This document shows positions 9,035 through 19,084 of a DNA stretch of 23,717 nt, one piece after another. Origin of the DNA: Rodentolepis nana (Eukaryota; Platyhelminthes; Cestoda; Cyclophyllidea; Hymenolepididae); NCBI GenBank assembly GCA_900617975.1, contig UZAE01013327.1:1-23717 (forward strand), written 5' to 3'. The notes under the pieces are model-generated. The model was not told the DNA's origin and did no database searches. It saw only the letters and a program-made list of their open reading frames with translations. A program made the translations under genes and the position numbers. How positions within the stretch are numbered: position 1 is the first letter of the stretch; each line of letters starts with the position of its first letter.

Positions 9035-9377
9035 ATATTTTGATTTGGGGTGCCCGATAGACTTACCTCCACTTGGTGCACCCTGGGCAACGTATTCTCA
9101 TACGGCAAAAAGTCTATTAACTGGCAGTTGACTTCTGACTTCTAACTACCATCACACCACTGTATGGCAAATTCGACCACTCCAACAGTACTCTTCTTAT
9201 ATTTTCTCTGTACTTGTGTCCATCTGTCTCCTTTACATTTCTGAATCATTACTCTGTCCCCCCCTCTCGACTTTTGTCACTTTTATGTTCCTCCTCCTTT
9301 CTGTGAGGCCCGAAGTCAGCTAAAGAGCTAATGATAACTATCAAAACGACTGCCATTTGAAATAAATATTGTGATTT
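9035..9377 (+). mobile_element. Retroposon copy J with 12-bp target duplication (11/12)
   Basis: The element is 9047-9365. atattttgattt (9035-9046) and atattgtgattt (9366-9377) differ at one base. The head is intact and close to consensus. The 3' end is gccatttgaaataaat with almost no tail iteration. Confidence 0.9.
9047..9117 (+). ncRNA. HDV-like self-cleaving ribozyme, copy J (best candidate)
   Basis: P1 is GGGGTGC (9047-9053) with GCACCCT (9078-9084), 7 bp with a terminal G-U. P2 is ATAGACTT (9057-9064) with AAGTCTAT (9110-9117). P3 is ACC (9065-9067) with GGT (9075-9077), and L3 is TCCACTT (9068-9074), whose CC can form P1.1 with GG at 9085-9086. P4 is CGTAT (9091-9095) with ATACG (9100-9104), loop TCTC. 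J4/2 is GCAAA (9105-9109) with the presumptive catalytic C at 9106 followed by AAA, fitting the CNRA pattern of the class. This order of helices (P1, P2, P3, P3', P1', P4, P4', P2') is the nested double pseudoknot of HDV-like ribozymes. Activity is inferred, not shown. Confidence 0.85.
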
Positions 9378-10261
9378 TGAAAGTCATTCACTTATGTCAA
9401 AATTATAAGGTAACCATATTATTAAGATAGTATTATGGAATAATGGCAACCAGCAAAGAAATTAAACTGTACATAAGTCTTTTTTTAATCAAAACGTAAT
9501 TGAAGGCAATAATGTATCAAAAATACGATGTGCTCCATAGATTAACTTATTTATGAGTTTATTCATTGTTAATATTCGTTTCTTTCCTGATTCAATGCAT
9601 ATGAATTTAGAATAAAACCGCGGTTTTAACTTCAATTTAGCTGTATTAAGCTCTGCATAGTGGGAAGGGGGTTGCGATTCGTATTTAATCAGTGTAGATT
9701 TTCGCCTTGAATTTAACTAGCAATGGAATTGCAGCCTCTTCACTTCAATAAGGAAGGCTATTAGTATAAACTAAGCTTAACTACTGTGTTTTCGAATAGT
9801 TTTTTTCAATACGATAGCCCGAGAGAGAGAGAGAGACAGAGGGACCTAGATCGGTGTGTTTATATTAGAGTATAACACCACAGAGGTGGTAGTGCAGAAC
9901 ACGAATGTATTTGTGTTTATGTGGGGTTCGTTTTCAATTAACAATGCATTAGACCAAGCACTCGTTTACACCATGTGCTAACTTCCGCAAACATATTGCT
10001 TTTCAACTTTAATGCTGCTATTTACGAAAGGCACCGTGATTCACACCGACAAACAGAAAAAAACAGAGCTCATTTTGAAGTAATGCCAAATGAGGAAAAG
10101 CAACTTACGTGATCATTTATATAGAATGACTGTACAAGTTACTTATCTGCTCACCCATTAGATAAGTCAATAGAGGTGGGAAAGGAAATCTCGTTGCCCA
10201 TAACTTGACCGGAAACTGAGAAATGGTTCCGTGCATTCTTTAGATTAAACTTCAGGCTATA
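9378..10261. other. Interval without recognisable genes
   Basis: It holds a (GA)n microsatellite at about 9821-9836 and otherwise AT-rich non-coding sequence. Confidence 0.5.
9821..9836. repeat. (GA)n microsatellite
   Basis: This is a run of about eight GA units followed by gacagagg. Confidence 0.9.
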
Positions 10262-10705
10262 GGGTTGTGCGATAGACTTATCTCCACGTGGTGCACCCTG
10301 GGCAACGTTTACTCATACGGCAAAAGTCTATCAACCTGCAGTTGACTTCTCACTTCAAACTAAAGTCTATTACCTGGCAGTTGACTTCAAACTACCATGA
10401 GTAAGTCTATTAACTGGCAGTTGACTTCTGAGTTCAAACTATCATGACCCCAAGTCTATTAATCGGCAGTTGACTTCTGACTTCAATTACCATGAGCCTA
10501 TAAACTTGCGGTTGACTTCTGACTTCAAACTACCACCACCCCACTGTATGTCGAATTCGACTACTTTCACAGTACTCACCTCACCTTTTATCTAACTTTT
10601 CTACCTTCGTCTTTGAAATACTCATCTATCCCCCCCTCTTTTTCTCCCTTTGATGTTCCTTCCCCTCTATGAAGCCTGAAGTCAACTTTAGGACTTATGA
10701 TCACC
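10262..10705 (+). mobile_element. Retroposon copy K with an internal 39-49-bp tandem expansion
   Basis: The copy is longer than its relatives because the segment just after the ribozyme is repeated. AAGTCTAT or a variant begins at 10324, 10363, 10403, 10452 and (degenerate) 10494, each followed by cagttgacttctgacttc-type sequence. The head has GGGTTGT against GCACCCT, a damaged P1, but a perfect 9-bp P2 (GATAGACTT/AAGTCTATC). The tail decays after gatcaccc near 10705 and no clear target duplication is visible. Confidence 0.85.
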
Positions 10706-11796
10706 CTAGTCTATAGTAAGCTTTAAAAGACCTCAAATAAGGTTTTGAAGTCATCTGATCTCCTTGCCAAGAAATCACTCTAGTGGCCCCTTTAATTTTA
10801 ACAGACATTTGGCTAAGCACAAAAGACGGATGCAATCGTCATCTGCTTGAACTGGTAGCTTGGAAATAGCAAATTTCTGGGTCTTCTGTTGTTAAATTAG
10901 CTCCATAGATAAAAAGATAGTAAGCATTTAAAGGCACGATTTTGAAGGGTGGTGGTTTCAAATGGCATTCTGAGGTCCCAGATGACCAACTCGCGACCTA
11001 CTTTTATGAAATGATCAGCGCTATCATTTACTGTGTATGAGTACCAAAATCGTGGCCTCCAACCTGATAAAGTTTTAATTACTCAAACCCAGAAGAAGGC
11101 AGGGAAAATGCATCACAAAACGGTGTATATTAAAAAAGAAAGTTTTTGTTTTTCATTCGCTAAATAAGCTACTGGCTTACCGGAATTGCGGAAAGTTATT
11201 CACAAGTGACTAGTAACCTTTAAATCGATTATCTGAACTATGAATTCTTGCCACAAAGTTTCAGAAAATGCTACTTAGACTTCAAAAATCGCCAGCTTCT
11301 CTTCTTCTATTAGTAAGCTTCAGTGTTGACTGTTACGCAGTCATCGTTCGTGACAACAGAGGTTAAACCACTACTAGATATAAAACAATATCAAACACTA
11401 AAGCAGCAGTTCAACGATGATGACCAATTTTTGTCACTCTACCATCCTGTTCAAATCTTCACTAGTTTGTGAAACGTAGTTCCGAGATTGAACGAGTGCA
11501 ATATGGGTCTCATTCCCTCACATATGAAATACTTTCATGCACTAGGGTTTTTAATTAACGATTCTGTGCTCCTAATAAGTCATCGTTATGGAGCCAATCG
11601 AAAAAAGCTAGAGGGGATTCAATGATGCATGTTTTCTTCCATAATCGGAGAATTTTCAATTGGATCGCTAAAAATGGAGTGATGCAGAAAATGTCGATTA
11701 AAGTGGCCGGTGCTTAACAATCCTCTGAGATTTTCGCTTTGAAGTGCGAAGCTTCACCTGAAATGACACAACTGGAGTCGTACAGACAACTGACTG
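10706..11796. other. Interval without recognisable features
   Basis: All frames are broken by stops, and I recognised no repeat or RNA signature. Confidence 0.5.
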
Positions 11797-12144
11797 AAAT
11801 TTCCATAATTTATTTATTTAAAACAAATGGCAGGCGTTCTGATAGTTATCATTAGCCCTTTAGTTAACTTCGGGTTTCACACAGGGCAGGAGGAACATCA
11901 AAGTGAGAAGAATTCGGGAGGGAGAATAGAAGAGTGATTCACAGATGTAAAAGGAACAGACAGACACAAAAGCACAGAAAGGGTAAGATGAGTACTCTGG
12001 TAGGGGTCGAATATGACATACAGTGGGGTAGTTTGAAGTGAGAAGTCAACTGCCGGTTAATAGACATTTTTGCCGTATGATTATACGTTGCCCAAGGTGC
12101 ACCACGAGGAGGTAAGTCTATCCCACACCCTAATTTTCCATAAT
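11797..12144 (-). mobile_element. Retroposon copy L with 13-bp target duplication (12/13)
   Basis: aaatttccataat (11797-11809) and aattttccataat (12132-12144) flank the minus-strand element at one mismatch. The tail (tttatttatttaaaac) is at 11810-11824 and the head ends at 12131. Confidence 0.88.
12060..12131 (-). ncRNA. HDV-like self-cleaving ribozyme, copy L
   Basis: In sense orientation, P1 is AGGGTGT with GCACCTT. The first base became A and still pairs with the terminal T, but the second pair is now G-U. P3 is ACC/GGT with L3 TCCTCGT. P4 is CGTAT-AATC-ATACG, altered only in the loop. J4/2 is GGCAAAA. P2 is interrupted in its inner end (AATGTCTAT instead of AAGTCTAT). Confidence 0.65.
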
Positions 12145-12650
12145 AAAATCACCCTTCCTTTCTTTCAGTAAGTATGATATTAAAGACAACTTTTCTCCAT
12201 TCGAACCGTATCTTTTTGTGCAAAAGAACTAATTATAATGCTACTTCTCTGTATTAAATTATCTGGTCGTCTTCTTGTCTAGTGCAAAAATTATAAATGA
12301 TAGTGTCAAAAATCGGCGTTCAAAACAAACTACTAGTAATATATCACAATCTATATTTACCCAAGTAACCAAAAGACATTACATTCTGAGAGAAACTGAA
12401 TTAATGCATTCTGTTATCTTCCTTTTCTTCCGCAAGACATAATTTCGTTAATCTTCACTCTACACCCAATTATATGCACACAGATATGTGTATATTAAAT
12501 TGTGTTTCAATTTCTTTGCCTCAAAAAGCATAGACGTCTTTGCTTGAAAAAATAAAAAGCTAAATGGTTATTGAAACAGCCATGTTTCTCTAGCCATAAT
12601 TATGTTTGTTGGACAAAAAAGCGAATAGAGAAAAGTTAATTTTGCTGGCA
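12145..12650. other. Interval without recognisable features
   Basis: This is AT-rich. It contains an imperfect palindrome around 12470-12500 (tatatgcacacagatatgtgtata-like) of no clear meaning. Confidence 0.4.
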
Positions 12651-12654
12651 AAAT

Positions 12655-12745
12655 GGAGGAGGGGGGTGGGGGAGGGGTTGGGGGTGGGGTTGGAGGGAGG
12701 GAGGGAGGGGGAGAGAGGGAGAGGGAGAGAGAGAGGAAGATGGCA
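12655..12745 (+). repeat. G-rich tract with strong G-quadruplex potential, grading into GA repeats
   Basis: From 12659 to about 12710 the plus strand carries more than eight runs of three or more G separated by 1-3 bases (GGGGGG, GGGGG, GGGG, GGGGG, GGGG, then GGGA repeats). This satisfies any common G-quadruplex pattern many times over. It then becomes GGGA/GA-rich to about 12745. It stands out sharply from the AT-rich surroundings. Confidence 0.9.
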
Positions 12746-12878
12746 AAAGAGGAGCGAAGGAAGAAAGAAAAACTAGAGGCTTAAATTTATGAGCCAATAC
12801 TATGTATTATGCCGCTAAAATGATATTTGTAAAACGGTATTCGGGAATAAAATTTAATGCCCTACTGCAGAGATGTAA

Positions 12879-12896
12879 GGGTGGGGTGGTGGGGGG
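12879..12896 (+). repeat. Second short G-quadruplex-prone tract
   Basis: GGGTGGGGTGGTGGGGGG lies about 150 bases downstream of the first G-rich tract. Further G runs continue to about 12945, including an inverted pair gggaaaaatccc. Confidence 0.75.
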
Positions 12897-12945
12897 AGAC
12901 TGGAGGTAGGGAAAAATCCCTAGTGGGAGGGGATTTGGATGGGTA

Positions 12946-13687
12946 AGAGAATGTAGAAGGATAGGTTAATGCCTTCTCTGACTTTTTGAGGAAAATTTAT
13001 TCACATAGTGTTGCATTCTATGGACAAACACACAACAAATTCGCCTGCCTTCGTTGATTATTACATATGCACGCTTTCGATTTAAATTATCCCTACCCTA
13101 ATTATACCTCTTTCTCATTGTGGAACCTGATCCACCAACAACAAAGAGAGGCCTTTATGTATTGGCATAGCTAAGTATAAATTTGGAAACATTGAAGAAT
13201 GAATAATGTGCATAAAACAACGCCTCAAATTAGTAATCAATAAAGACGATTTTATATGCTGAAAGCAGATACACTCGGTAGATAGAAATCCCGAGAATGA
13301 TAAAGAAAGGGATGGGAAATTTAAAGAGAGTGACTTCAATGTACATCATGTACAGTTTGTAAGGTAGCTCACGTTCTAAAATTCACCTTTAATGAATCCT
13401 ATCCGTGATTGTCCCAAATAGTTGTATAAGATGTCCTGTGTTTATTGACAGATATTTTACCATGTTGATCGGTCTTAACATTCCATTGTCTTCTTCTTCT
13501 GGTAGTTGAGAAGACAAAATATTCCCTTGTGTTATTCAGAGACTTGAGATATCTTGACTTCACGTGATAATTGTGCATATGAAAGCACCATCTTTGATGT
13601 AGCAGGTCTGAAGTTGTGCCATAAGAAAATAGTGTGTAAGCGTAATCAATGAGGAGTGCACAAATTGTGAACTAATCAGATTTTCAA
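12946..13687. other. Interval without recognisable features
   Basis: A minus-strand ORF of 74 codons (13115-13339) is low in information and has no recognisable domain. Nothing else was seen. Confidence 0.5.
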
Positions 13688-14040
13688 GTTTGGAAGGTGG
13701 GGGTGTGCGATAGAATTACCTCCACGTGGTGCACCCTGGGCAACGTGTACTCATGCGACAAAAAAGGCTATAAACTAGCAGTTGACTTCTGACTTCAAAC
13801 TACCATGACCCCACTGTAAGTCATATTCCACTACTTTCACGGTACTCATCTTACCTTTTCTCTGCCTTTGTGTTTGTCTCCTTTACATTTATGAATCACC
13901 CTTCTGTTCCCCCTCTCCACTTTTTGTGACTTTGATATTCCTCCCTTCTGTGATGCCCGAAGTCAACTTTATGGCTAATGATAACTATCAAAATGCTTGC
14001 TATTTGTTATAAATGAATAAAAAAATGAAATGTTTGGAAG
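13688..14040 (+). mobile_element. Retroposon copy M with 9-bp target duplication
   Basis: The element starts at about 13700 (GGGGTGTGCG) and its tail ends at about 14030 (aatgaataaaaaaatg). gtttggaag occurs at 13688-13696 and 14032-14040. The ribozyme head has diverged: P2 is ATAGAATT against AAGGCTAT, largely unpaired, and P4 is CGTGT/ATGCG with two wobbles. P1, P3 and the C of J4/2 (ACAAAA) remain. The upstream flank tcaagtttggaaggtgg also precedes the copy at 23364. Confidence 0.85.
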
Positions 14041-14659
14041 ATATTTCGGGATCAGAGCTGACATAGGATCTCCTTGGCACTAAGTTCTTTTCTGGCTCTA
14101 AGAATATTGTGAGTTTTAAATGGACATTGGTGATCATTCTATTGGATAAAATTGATGATTATAATTCAGAAAATAAGTTATGAACTTGTTATCAATTATT
14201 AATAGAATTTGGTTATTTTGTAACCTGTGGTAGATTTCAGAGTCGCAATACATAATCTTTGGGAAAAGCCTACCAATATAATCATTAAATTTTATTAGTG
14301 ATTTCGATTATTTTCGCCAATTTGAAGGTTAGTCAGCATAAAACAGAATTTGAAAATTTTCCAATCATTTTAAACTAAGCTCGTAGATATGTCAGTTAAA
14401 ATCGATCGTCAAGCTATTATTCGCAATATTGGCATTTATGGGACATTACGACCCCCCTCAAAGGGTCATTTTGAGAAAGAAGACCATGCTTTCCTGTGTT
14501 GTGAAAGCAAGAAGTTGAACCTTCTAACGAGCCTTGTATTCCCTAACCTTTGACCATGCAATACTTTGTCGCAATAAATACTTCATACTGATTTTATAAA
14601 TCTGTTGGCATATAACGTAGTGAATAATAATTTTGCCAGTAGAATATCCTTTTTCACTT
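14041..14659. other. Interval without recognisable features
   Basis: AT-rich non-coding sequence in which I see nothing. Confidence 0.5.
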
Positions 14660-14991
14660 ATATTTTCCACGCGGGGTGTACGATAGACTTACCTCCACGT
14701 GGTGCACCTGGGCAACGTTTACTCATACGGCAGAAAGTCTATTATTCGGCAGTTGATTTCAGACCACCATAGCAACACTGTATGTCTTAGTTAACCCCTT
14801 CCATTGTACCTTTTCTTTGCCTTTGTGTCTGTCTGTCTCTTTTACATCTTTGAATCACTCTTCTGTTATCTCTCTCGACTGTTTTCCACTTTTTCTGTTA
14901 CTCCCCTTCATAAAGCCTGAAGTCAACTAAAGGGCTAATGAAGATTACCAAAACGCCTGCCATTTGATATAAATAAATAAATATTTTCCAC
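14660..14991 (+). mobile_element. Retroposon copy N with exact 11-bp target duplication
   Basis: atattttccac is found at 14660-14670 and 14981-14991. The element starts at 14671-14673 (gcGGGGTG) and ends in (AAAT)n. The body and tail are near consensus. Confidence 0.9.
14673..14743 (+). ncRNA. HDV-like self-cleaving ribozyme, copy N (P1 damaged)
   Basis: One C is missing from P1' (GCACCT instead of GCACCCT), which shortens P1. P2 (ATAGACTT/AAGTCTAT), P3/L3 (ACC-TCCACGT-GGT) and J4/2 (GCAGA, still fitting CNRA) are kept. P4 is CGTTT-ACTC-ATACG with one mismatch. Probably inactive or weak. Confidence 0.6.
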
Positions 14992-15481
14992 ATTATGCCC
15001 ATTGGAAGGTGTTTTAGCAGATGGGAACATATTCACTTATCTTTACCCCATCAGGGCATTAATGAGGAGATGGGATTACTTATCACTCTAACTTGATGCA
15101 AGTCCTTAATTCTAATAACCGAATTTTTTAACCCTTTAACGCTCTTGGGACCGTACATTCCTCTTTCAAAATAAGCTCAATTGGTACTAGACTCAAAACA
15201 GAAGGCTCTATTGCCGTCTATAGCTTTCGCCCGATACATCACCAAAATTCATCACGTCGGTGGCATCAGTCCACTGAGTGACACGCGTGAGTACGGTTGG
15301 GTTCATTTTTCCAAACAATAATTCGGGCGTTAAATAGTTCAGCTTCATTCTTGTCATCTTCTGCCAAATATGCAATATATCCTTCAGATCCTCAGTGTCT
15401 GGCCGTATGAATGACACTATGAGACAATTTTATTTGAGGACAATCGACTTCCTCCAGTCGAAAGGCTTGACTTGTAGACCG

Positions 15482-15508
15482 CCCCCCCCCCTCCTCTCTC
15501 TCTCTCTG
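15482..15508. repeat. C-run followed by CT microsatellite
   Basis: About ten C residues run into (CT)n. It is a pyrimidine tract. Confidence 0.9.
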
Positions 15509-15769
15509 TAGTCTGATGAGTCCCGTGTACACCTTAGTAGCTTTCTAGTCATTTTAAGCTCACTAGATATAACGGAATTGGTATGCTATGATGTCTATGA
15601 AATGGGTATAGGTAAAATATTAAATAGATAAAAGGCTCTCTTAGTTAGTATAACTTATTTGGTGGCAATAAAATGCAGGCCATTATTTCAGTAGCAAATG
15701 TTAAGTGTTTATACCTCCCTCCACTCCACCTCTGAAGTGTGTGTAATCCTATACACACGCACCAACTTC

Positions 15770-15794
15770 CACACACACACACACACATACATAC
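15770..15794. repeat. (AC)n and CATA microsatellite
   Basis: About nine AC units are followed by catacatac. Confidence 0.9.
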
Positions 15795-16040
15795 AATGTG
15801 AATGCTTAAAAACGGCGCCAAGAAGGAGTATGTAATGCATACATGTACATAAGGAGTGGTAGGGCCGGGAAGAGTAACGGGAATTTGGGAAGGGGTTATA
15901 GTTAGATTAATGTCTGAATTTAATATCGGATTCCAGGCGTATGCACGCACATGCGTAGCGCTACAACGACAACAATAGGAATTATATGACTATTCCAACA
16001 TCCGCACATGTAAATATATGCTAATGTGAGAGAATTAGTA

Positions 16041-16059
16041 AGAGAGAGAGAGAGAGAGA
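16041..16059. repeat. (AG)n microsatellite
   Basis: About nine AG units are followed by acggagag. Confidence 0.9.
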
Positions 16060-16566
16060 CGGAGAGTGAAGTGGTTGTTTTCTCTTAATAGAAAAAAATA
16101 AACAGGAAGAAGTGATTTAATTAGTAATCATAGAATAATGCAAATTTGAATAATACTTGTGCTCTACTTTGGTAATTGGTAAGTTAAAGGAGGAATTGTT
16201 CTGATTTTATTTTGGTTAGGGAGAAGTGTTCACATTGATTAAGTTGACGAATAGGCAGTAGTTTTAGATATTTATATCTCTTTAAATATAGTCTTTTTAA
16301 AGCAAATTCAAACAAGGGGCGTGCGATAGACTTACCTTCACTTGGGGCACCCTGGACAACGCATACGCATACGGCAAATAAGTCAATAAACTGGCAATTG
16401 ACTTCTAACTACTATGATCCCACTGTATGCATATTACACCACTTCCAAAGTACCTTTGTTCTCTCTCTTTTACATCTCTGAATCACTCTTCTGTTTCCCC
16501 TCTCGACTTTTTGTGATTTGATATTGCTCCCCTCTGTGATGCCCGAAGTCAACTTAAGGGGCTAAT

Positions 16567-16885
16567 ATTTATATCAAATGGCAGGCTTTATGATAGTTAT
16601 CATTAGCCCTTTAGTTGACTTCAGGCTTCAGAGAGGGAGAGGAACATCAAATCGAAAAATTTTGAGAGGGTGGGGGGACAGAAGAGTGTTTTAAAGATGT
16701 AAAAGAGACAGACACAAAGGTAGATGAAAGGTGAGGTGAGTACTGTGGAAGTGGCCGAATATGACATACCGTGGGGTCATGATAGCTTGAACTCAGAAGT
16801 CAACTGCCAGTTAATAGACTTGTTTGCCGCATGAGTATACATTGCCCCGGGCGCACCACGTGGAGGTAAGTCTATCGCACACCCC
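16567..16885 (-). mobile_element. Retroposon copy P, nested inside copy O
   Basis: This is a complete minus-strand copy from tail (tttatatcaaatggcagg) to head (cgcacacccc at 16876-16885). acttaaggggctaat (16552-16566) and acttaagggggttat (16886-16900) match at 13 of 15 bases, with the first 10 exact. They are the target duplication made in O's tail. Confidence 0.93.
16814..16885 (-). ncRNA. HDV-like self-cleaving ribozyme, copy P
   Basis: In sense orientation, P1 is GGGGTGT with GCGCCCG (one G-U added, terminal pair lost). P2 is ATAGACTT/AAGTCTAT, perfect. P3 is ACC/GGT with L3 TCCACGT. P4 is TGTAT-ACTC-ATGCG, with wobbles. J4/2 is GGCAAAC with the C retained. Confidence 0.65.
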
Positions 16886-16940
16886 ACTTAAGGGGGTTAT
16901 GATAATTACCATAAAATCTGCTATTTAATATAAATAAATA

Positions 16941-18088
16941 CATTCCCAAAATACAGCTCTGTTGCTTAAGATAAGTTAACTAATTCACCTCTACTGTCTA
17001 AAGAACAAGTAATCTAGTATGTCACACATCATACAATGGCACCTTCTCAAAGGCTGTATGAGAAAAATGATGAATTAAAGTGGGGATACCGACCTTCTTA
17101 ACTAAAAAATAATGACAACTAGATAAGGAGAATCGTTGGTTATCATCCTTTACAGTTCTGTGCACGAATATTAAAATTAGATTTTTGAACAGTGGCCAAC
17201 TCACTAGACGAATAGTATATAATACAAATCCTTTCCTTGTAAACAACCCTGAAGGGTCATAACTTTTAAACATGATCCGCACAGCAGATTGTTTACTTCA
17301 TATCTCCAGCTACACTCACATTATATATCTTCAACACGACATAATTGCAAAATACTGATTTGGAATAATTTTACATATAGCAATTAGAAGTGCAAGTAAT
17401 TAAAGAGGACAAATTCTTGGCAAATATAGTTCCTTATCTCAATAACGAAAAACGACATAACCACAACCATAATCTTTATTGCCGATTGACGCGAATGATG
17501 TGAAGATAAAAAGGCTTTGTAATTTCCAGAGTATGCCATTATCCATTTGAGTGCTATTGAGGCTGAATACAATTTAAATTGTGTTTTCTTTTGGCGTATT
17601 CCTGTATATTAGTTGGATTAATTCAACCTTTTGATAATGTTATTCCCTCGGGAAAGGAAGATATTTATGGCCAAATCTGGACTTTGTAGGAGCGAAATAA
17701 ATTTCTATTGTCTTTAATACAAATATATTTATAGCCTTCTGTAAATAAAAAAGGATGGAATTCCGCTATTCTTATAGCGCCATTTTAAAAGGGAATTTAT
17801 AACTGTAAGAATGTTAGAAGTGGGAATTAACAAAGACAATTGGATTTCGCTTTTCTTTGTGATAGTGAATACAATTTCAGTCCATCTGAAAGACACTACT
17901 GATGTAATGGAAATATTTTCCTCAGTTGTATAGCACTATCCATTCTTGGAAATTTTCAGAAGCCTATAAGTTGATCTTTGGAAAGGCAAAAAGCGTACTT
18001 TGGTCAAGAGCAATTGCGTAACTTGGATAAGGTTTAGAACTGTGATTTTATATGAGACTTTTCTTAAAAGAGGTACCAAAATTCTTAA
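16941..18088. other. AT-rich interval without recognisable genes
   Basis: The short minus-strand ORFs (17022-17282, 17384-17572, 17936-18133) have no recognisable domain, and no splice-consistent continuation was seen. Confidence 0.5.
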
Positions 18089-18413
18089 AATATTTCTACA
18101 TCGAATGGTGATGGGCTTCATGATAGTTCTCATTAGCCCTAAAGTTGACTTCGGGCTTCACAGGGGGAAGGAACATCAAAGTGAAAAAAGTCAAGAGGGG
18201 GGGGGGAACAGAAGAGTTTTTCAAAGATGTAAAGGAGAAGTACAAAGGTAGGGTAAAAGGTAAGGTGAGAACTGTGGAATTGGTGGAATATGACATACGG
18301 TGGGGTCATAGTAGTTTGAAGTCAGAAGTCATCTGTCGGTTTATAGACTTTTTTGTCGTATGAGCATACGTTGCCCAGGGTGCACCACGTGGAGATAAGT
18401 CTATCGCACACCC
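18089..18413 (-). mobile_element. Retroposon copy Q
   Basis: This minus-strand copy has a decayed tail (tatttctacatcgaatggtg at 18091-18110) and a well-kept head ending at 18411-18413. ccaaaatt occurs on both sides (18076-18083 and 18412-18419), an 8-bp candidate duplication. Confidence 0.85.
18343..18413 (-). ncRNA. HDV-like self-cleaving ribozyme, copy Q
   Basis: In sense orientation, P1 is GGGTGT with GCACCC (6 bp visible). P2 is ATAGACTT/AAGTCTAT. Position two of P3 is changed (ATC for ACC, giving A-U and U-G pairs with GGT). L3 is TCCACGT. GGGCAA follows P1'. P4 is CGTAT-GCTC-ATACG, changed only in the loop. J4/2 is ACAAAA with the C retained. Confidence 0.72.
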
Positions 18414-18419
18414 AAAATT

Positions 18420-19084
18420 TGATAAGTATTTTGAGCTAGCAGAATTTGCATAGATCTAAGGCACAACACTCAAGCGTTGCCCATTCGGTAAGTCGCAGGT
18501 TCGATAATAATCTACGCGCATTCAAGCAGGCATATCTCTAACTCTATTGGTTATGTAGGTCAATGAAATGCCAATAGCGACGGTGGAATTAATTGAAACA
18601 TTCACTGAACCAAAATGACCGACGTTCTGATTTAGATTTGTGAAGAGGAGAGTACCGATTAGCTACTTTCTCATCAGACGCGATTTTGAATGTTCAAGAT
18701 GATAACTGGATGGAATTGGGGCTTCAAAAACCTTATGGTTATATGATTTAGGTTTGGTGTATAAAGATAATGCTATAACCAATGATCGATTTTCTAAAAT
18801 TATATCATAAATAGTTGCCAAGGTGACCTTGGAAAGCAATAAAAAAATAGGGAAGAGGCTTTATAATGTCGTCTATTCCATCTTGATCATACATAATTGA
18901 ACAAGAAGAACCAGGTGTTAAGAAAACTGTCAGAATATAAATTTTCTAAGGCGCGTGGTTTTTAACCAAAGCATTACTTCTTTCGGACTCATATTCAGCA
19001 ATAAATTCTATTGAAAACAGAGAACCACACAAAACAAATGAGATATACGAATGTATAACACCGTATGAGTTACTGAGGAAAAAA
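18420..19084. other. Interval with a possible decayed tRNA-type promoter
   Basis: Around 18455-18510 the sequence aggcacaacactcaagcg... followed by caggttcgataat at 18496-18508 vaguely resembles an A box and a partial B box of a tRNA-derived SINE. The last three B-box positions do not fit. Nothing else is recognisable. Confidence 0.3.

Larger units (their letters stand above)
14992..16315. other. Non-coding interval with several microsatellites
   Basis: TTAACCCTTTAACGCTC (about 15128) and a 69-codon minus-strand ORF (15208-15417) lie in a more GC-balanced patch that may be an unrecognised repeat. Simple repeats are listed separately. No gene was identified. Confidence 0.5.
16316..16940 (+). 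mobile_element. Retroposon copy O, older, interrupted by nested copy P
   Basis: The 5' part is 16316-16566 and the displaced 3' tail is 16886-16940 (acttaagggggttatgataattacc... to the AAAT tail). Copy P, in opposite orientation, sits between. Joined across P, the two parts make one full-length copy. O is more diverged than P: its head has GGGGCGT for P1, a one-base change in P2' (AAGTCAAT) and TTCACTT in L3. Its ribozyme is probably dead. Confidence 0.92.

Noticed and set aside
15121..15420. piggyBac-like terminus (TTAACCCTTTAACGC) with a minus-strand transposase ORF
   Set aside because: Only one end is visible, no inverted partner was found, and the 69-codon ORF shows no transposase motif I can name.
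15500..15545. Possible hammerhead ribozyme (CTGATGAG at 15514; another at 4901)
   Set aside because: The conserved GAAA partner and flanking helices are absent at both places.
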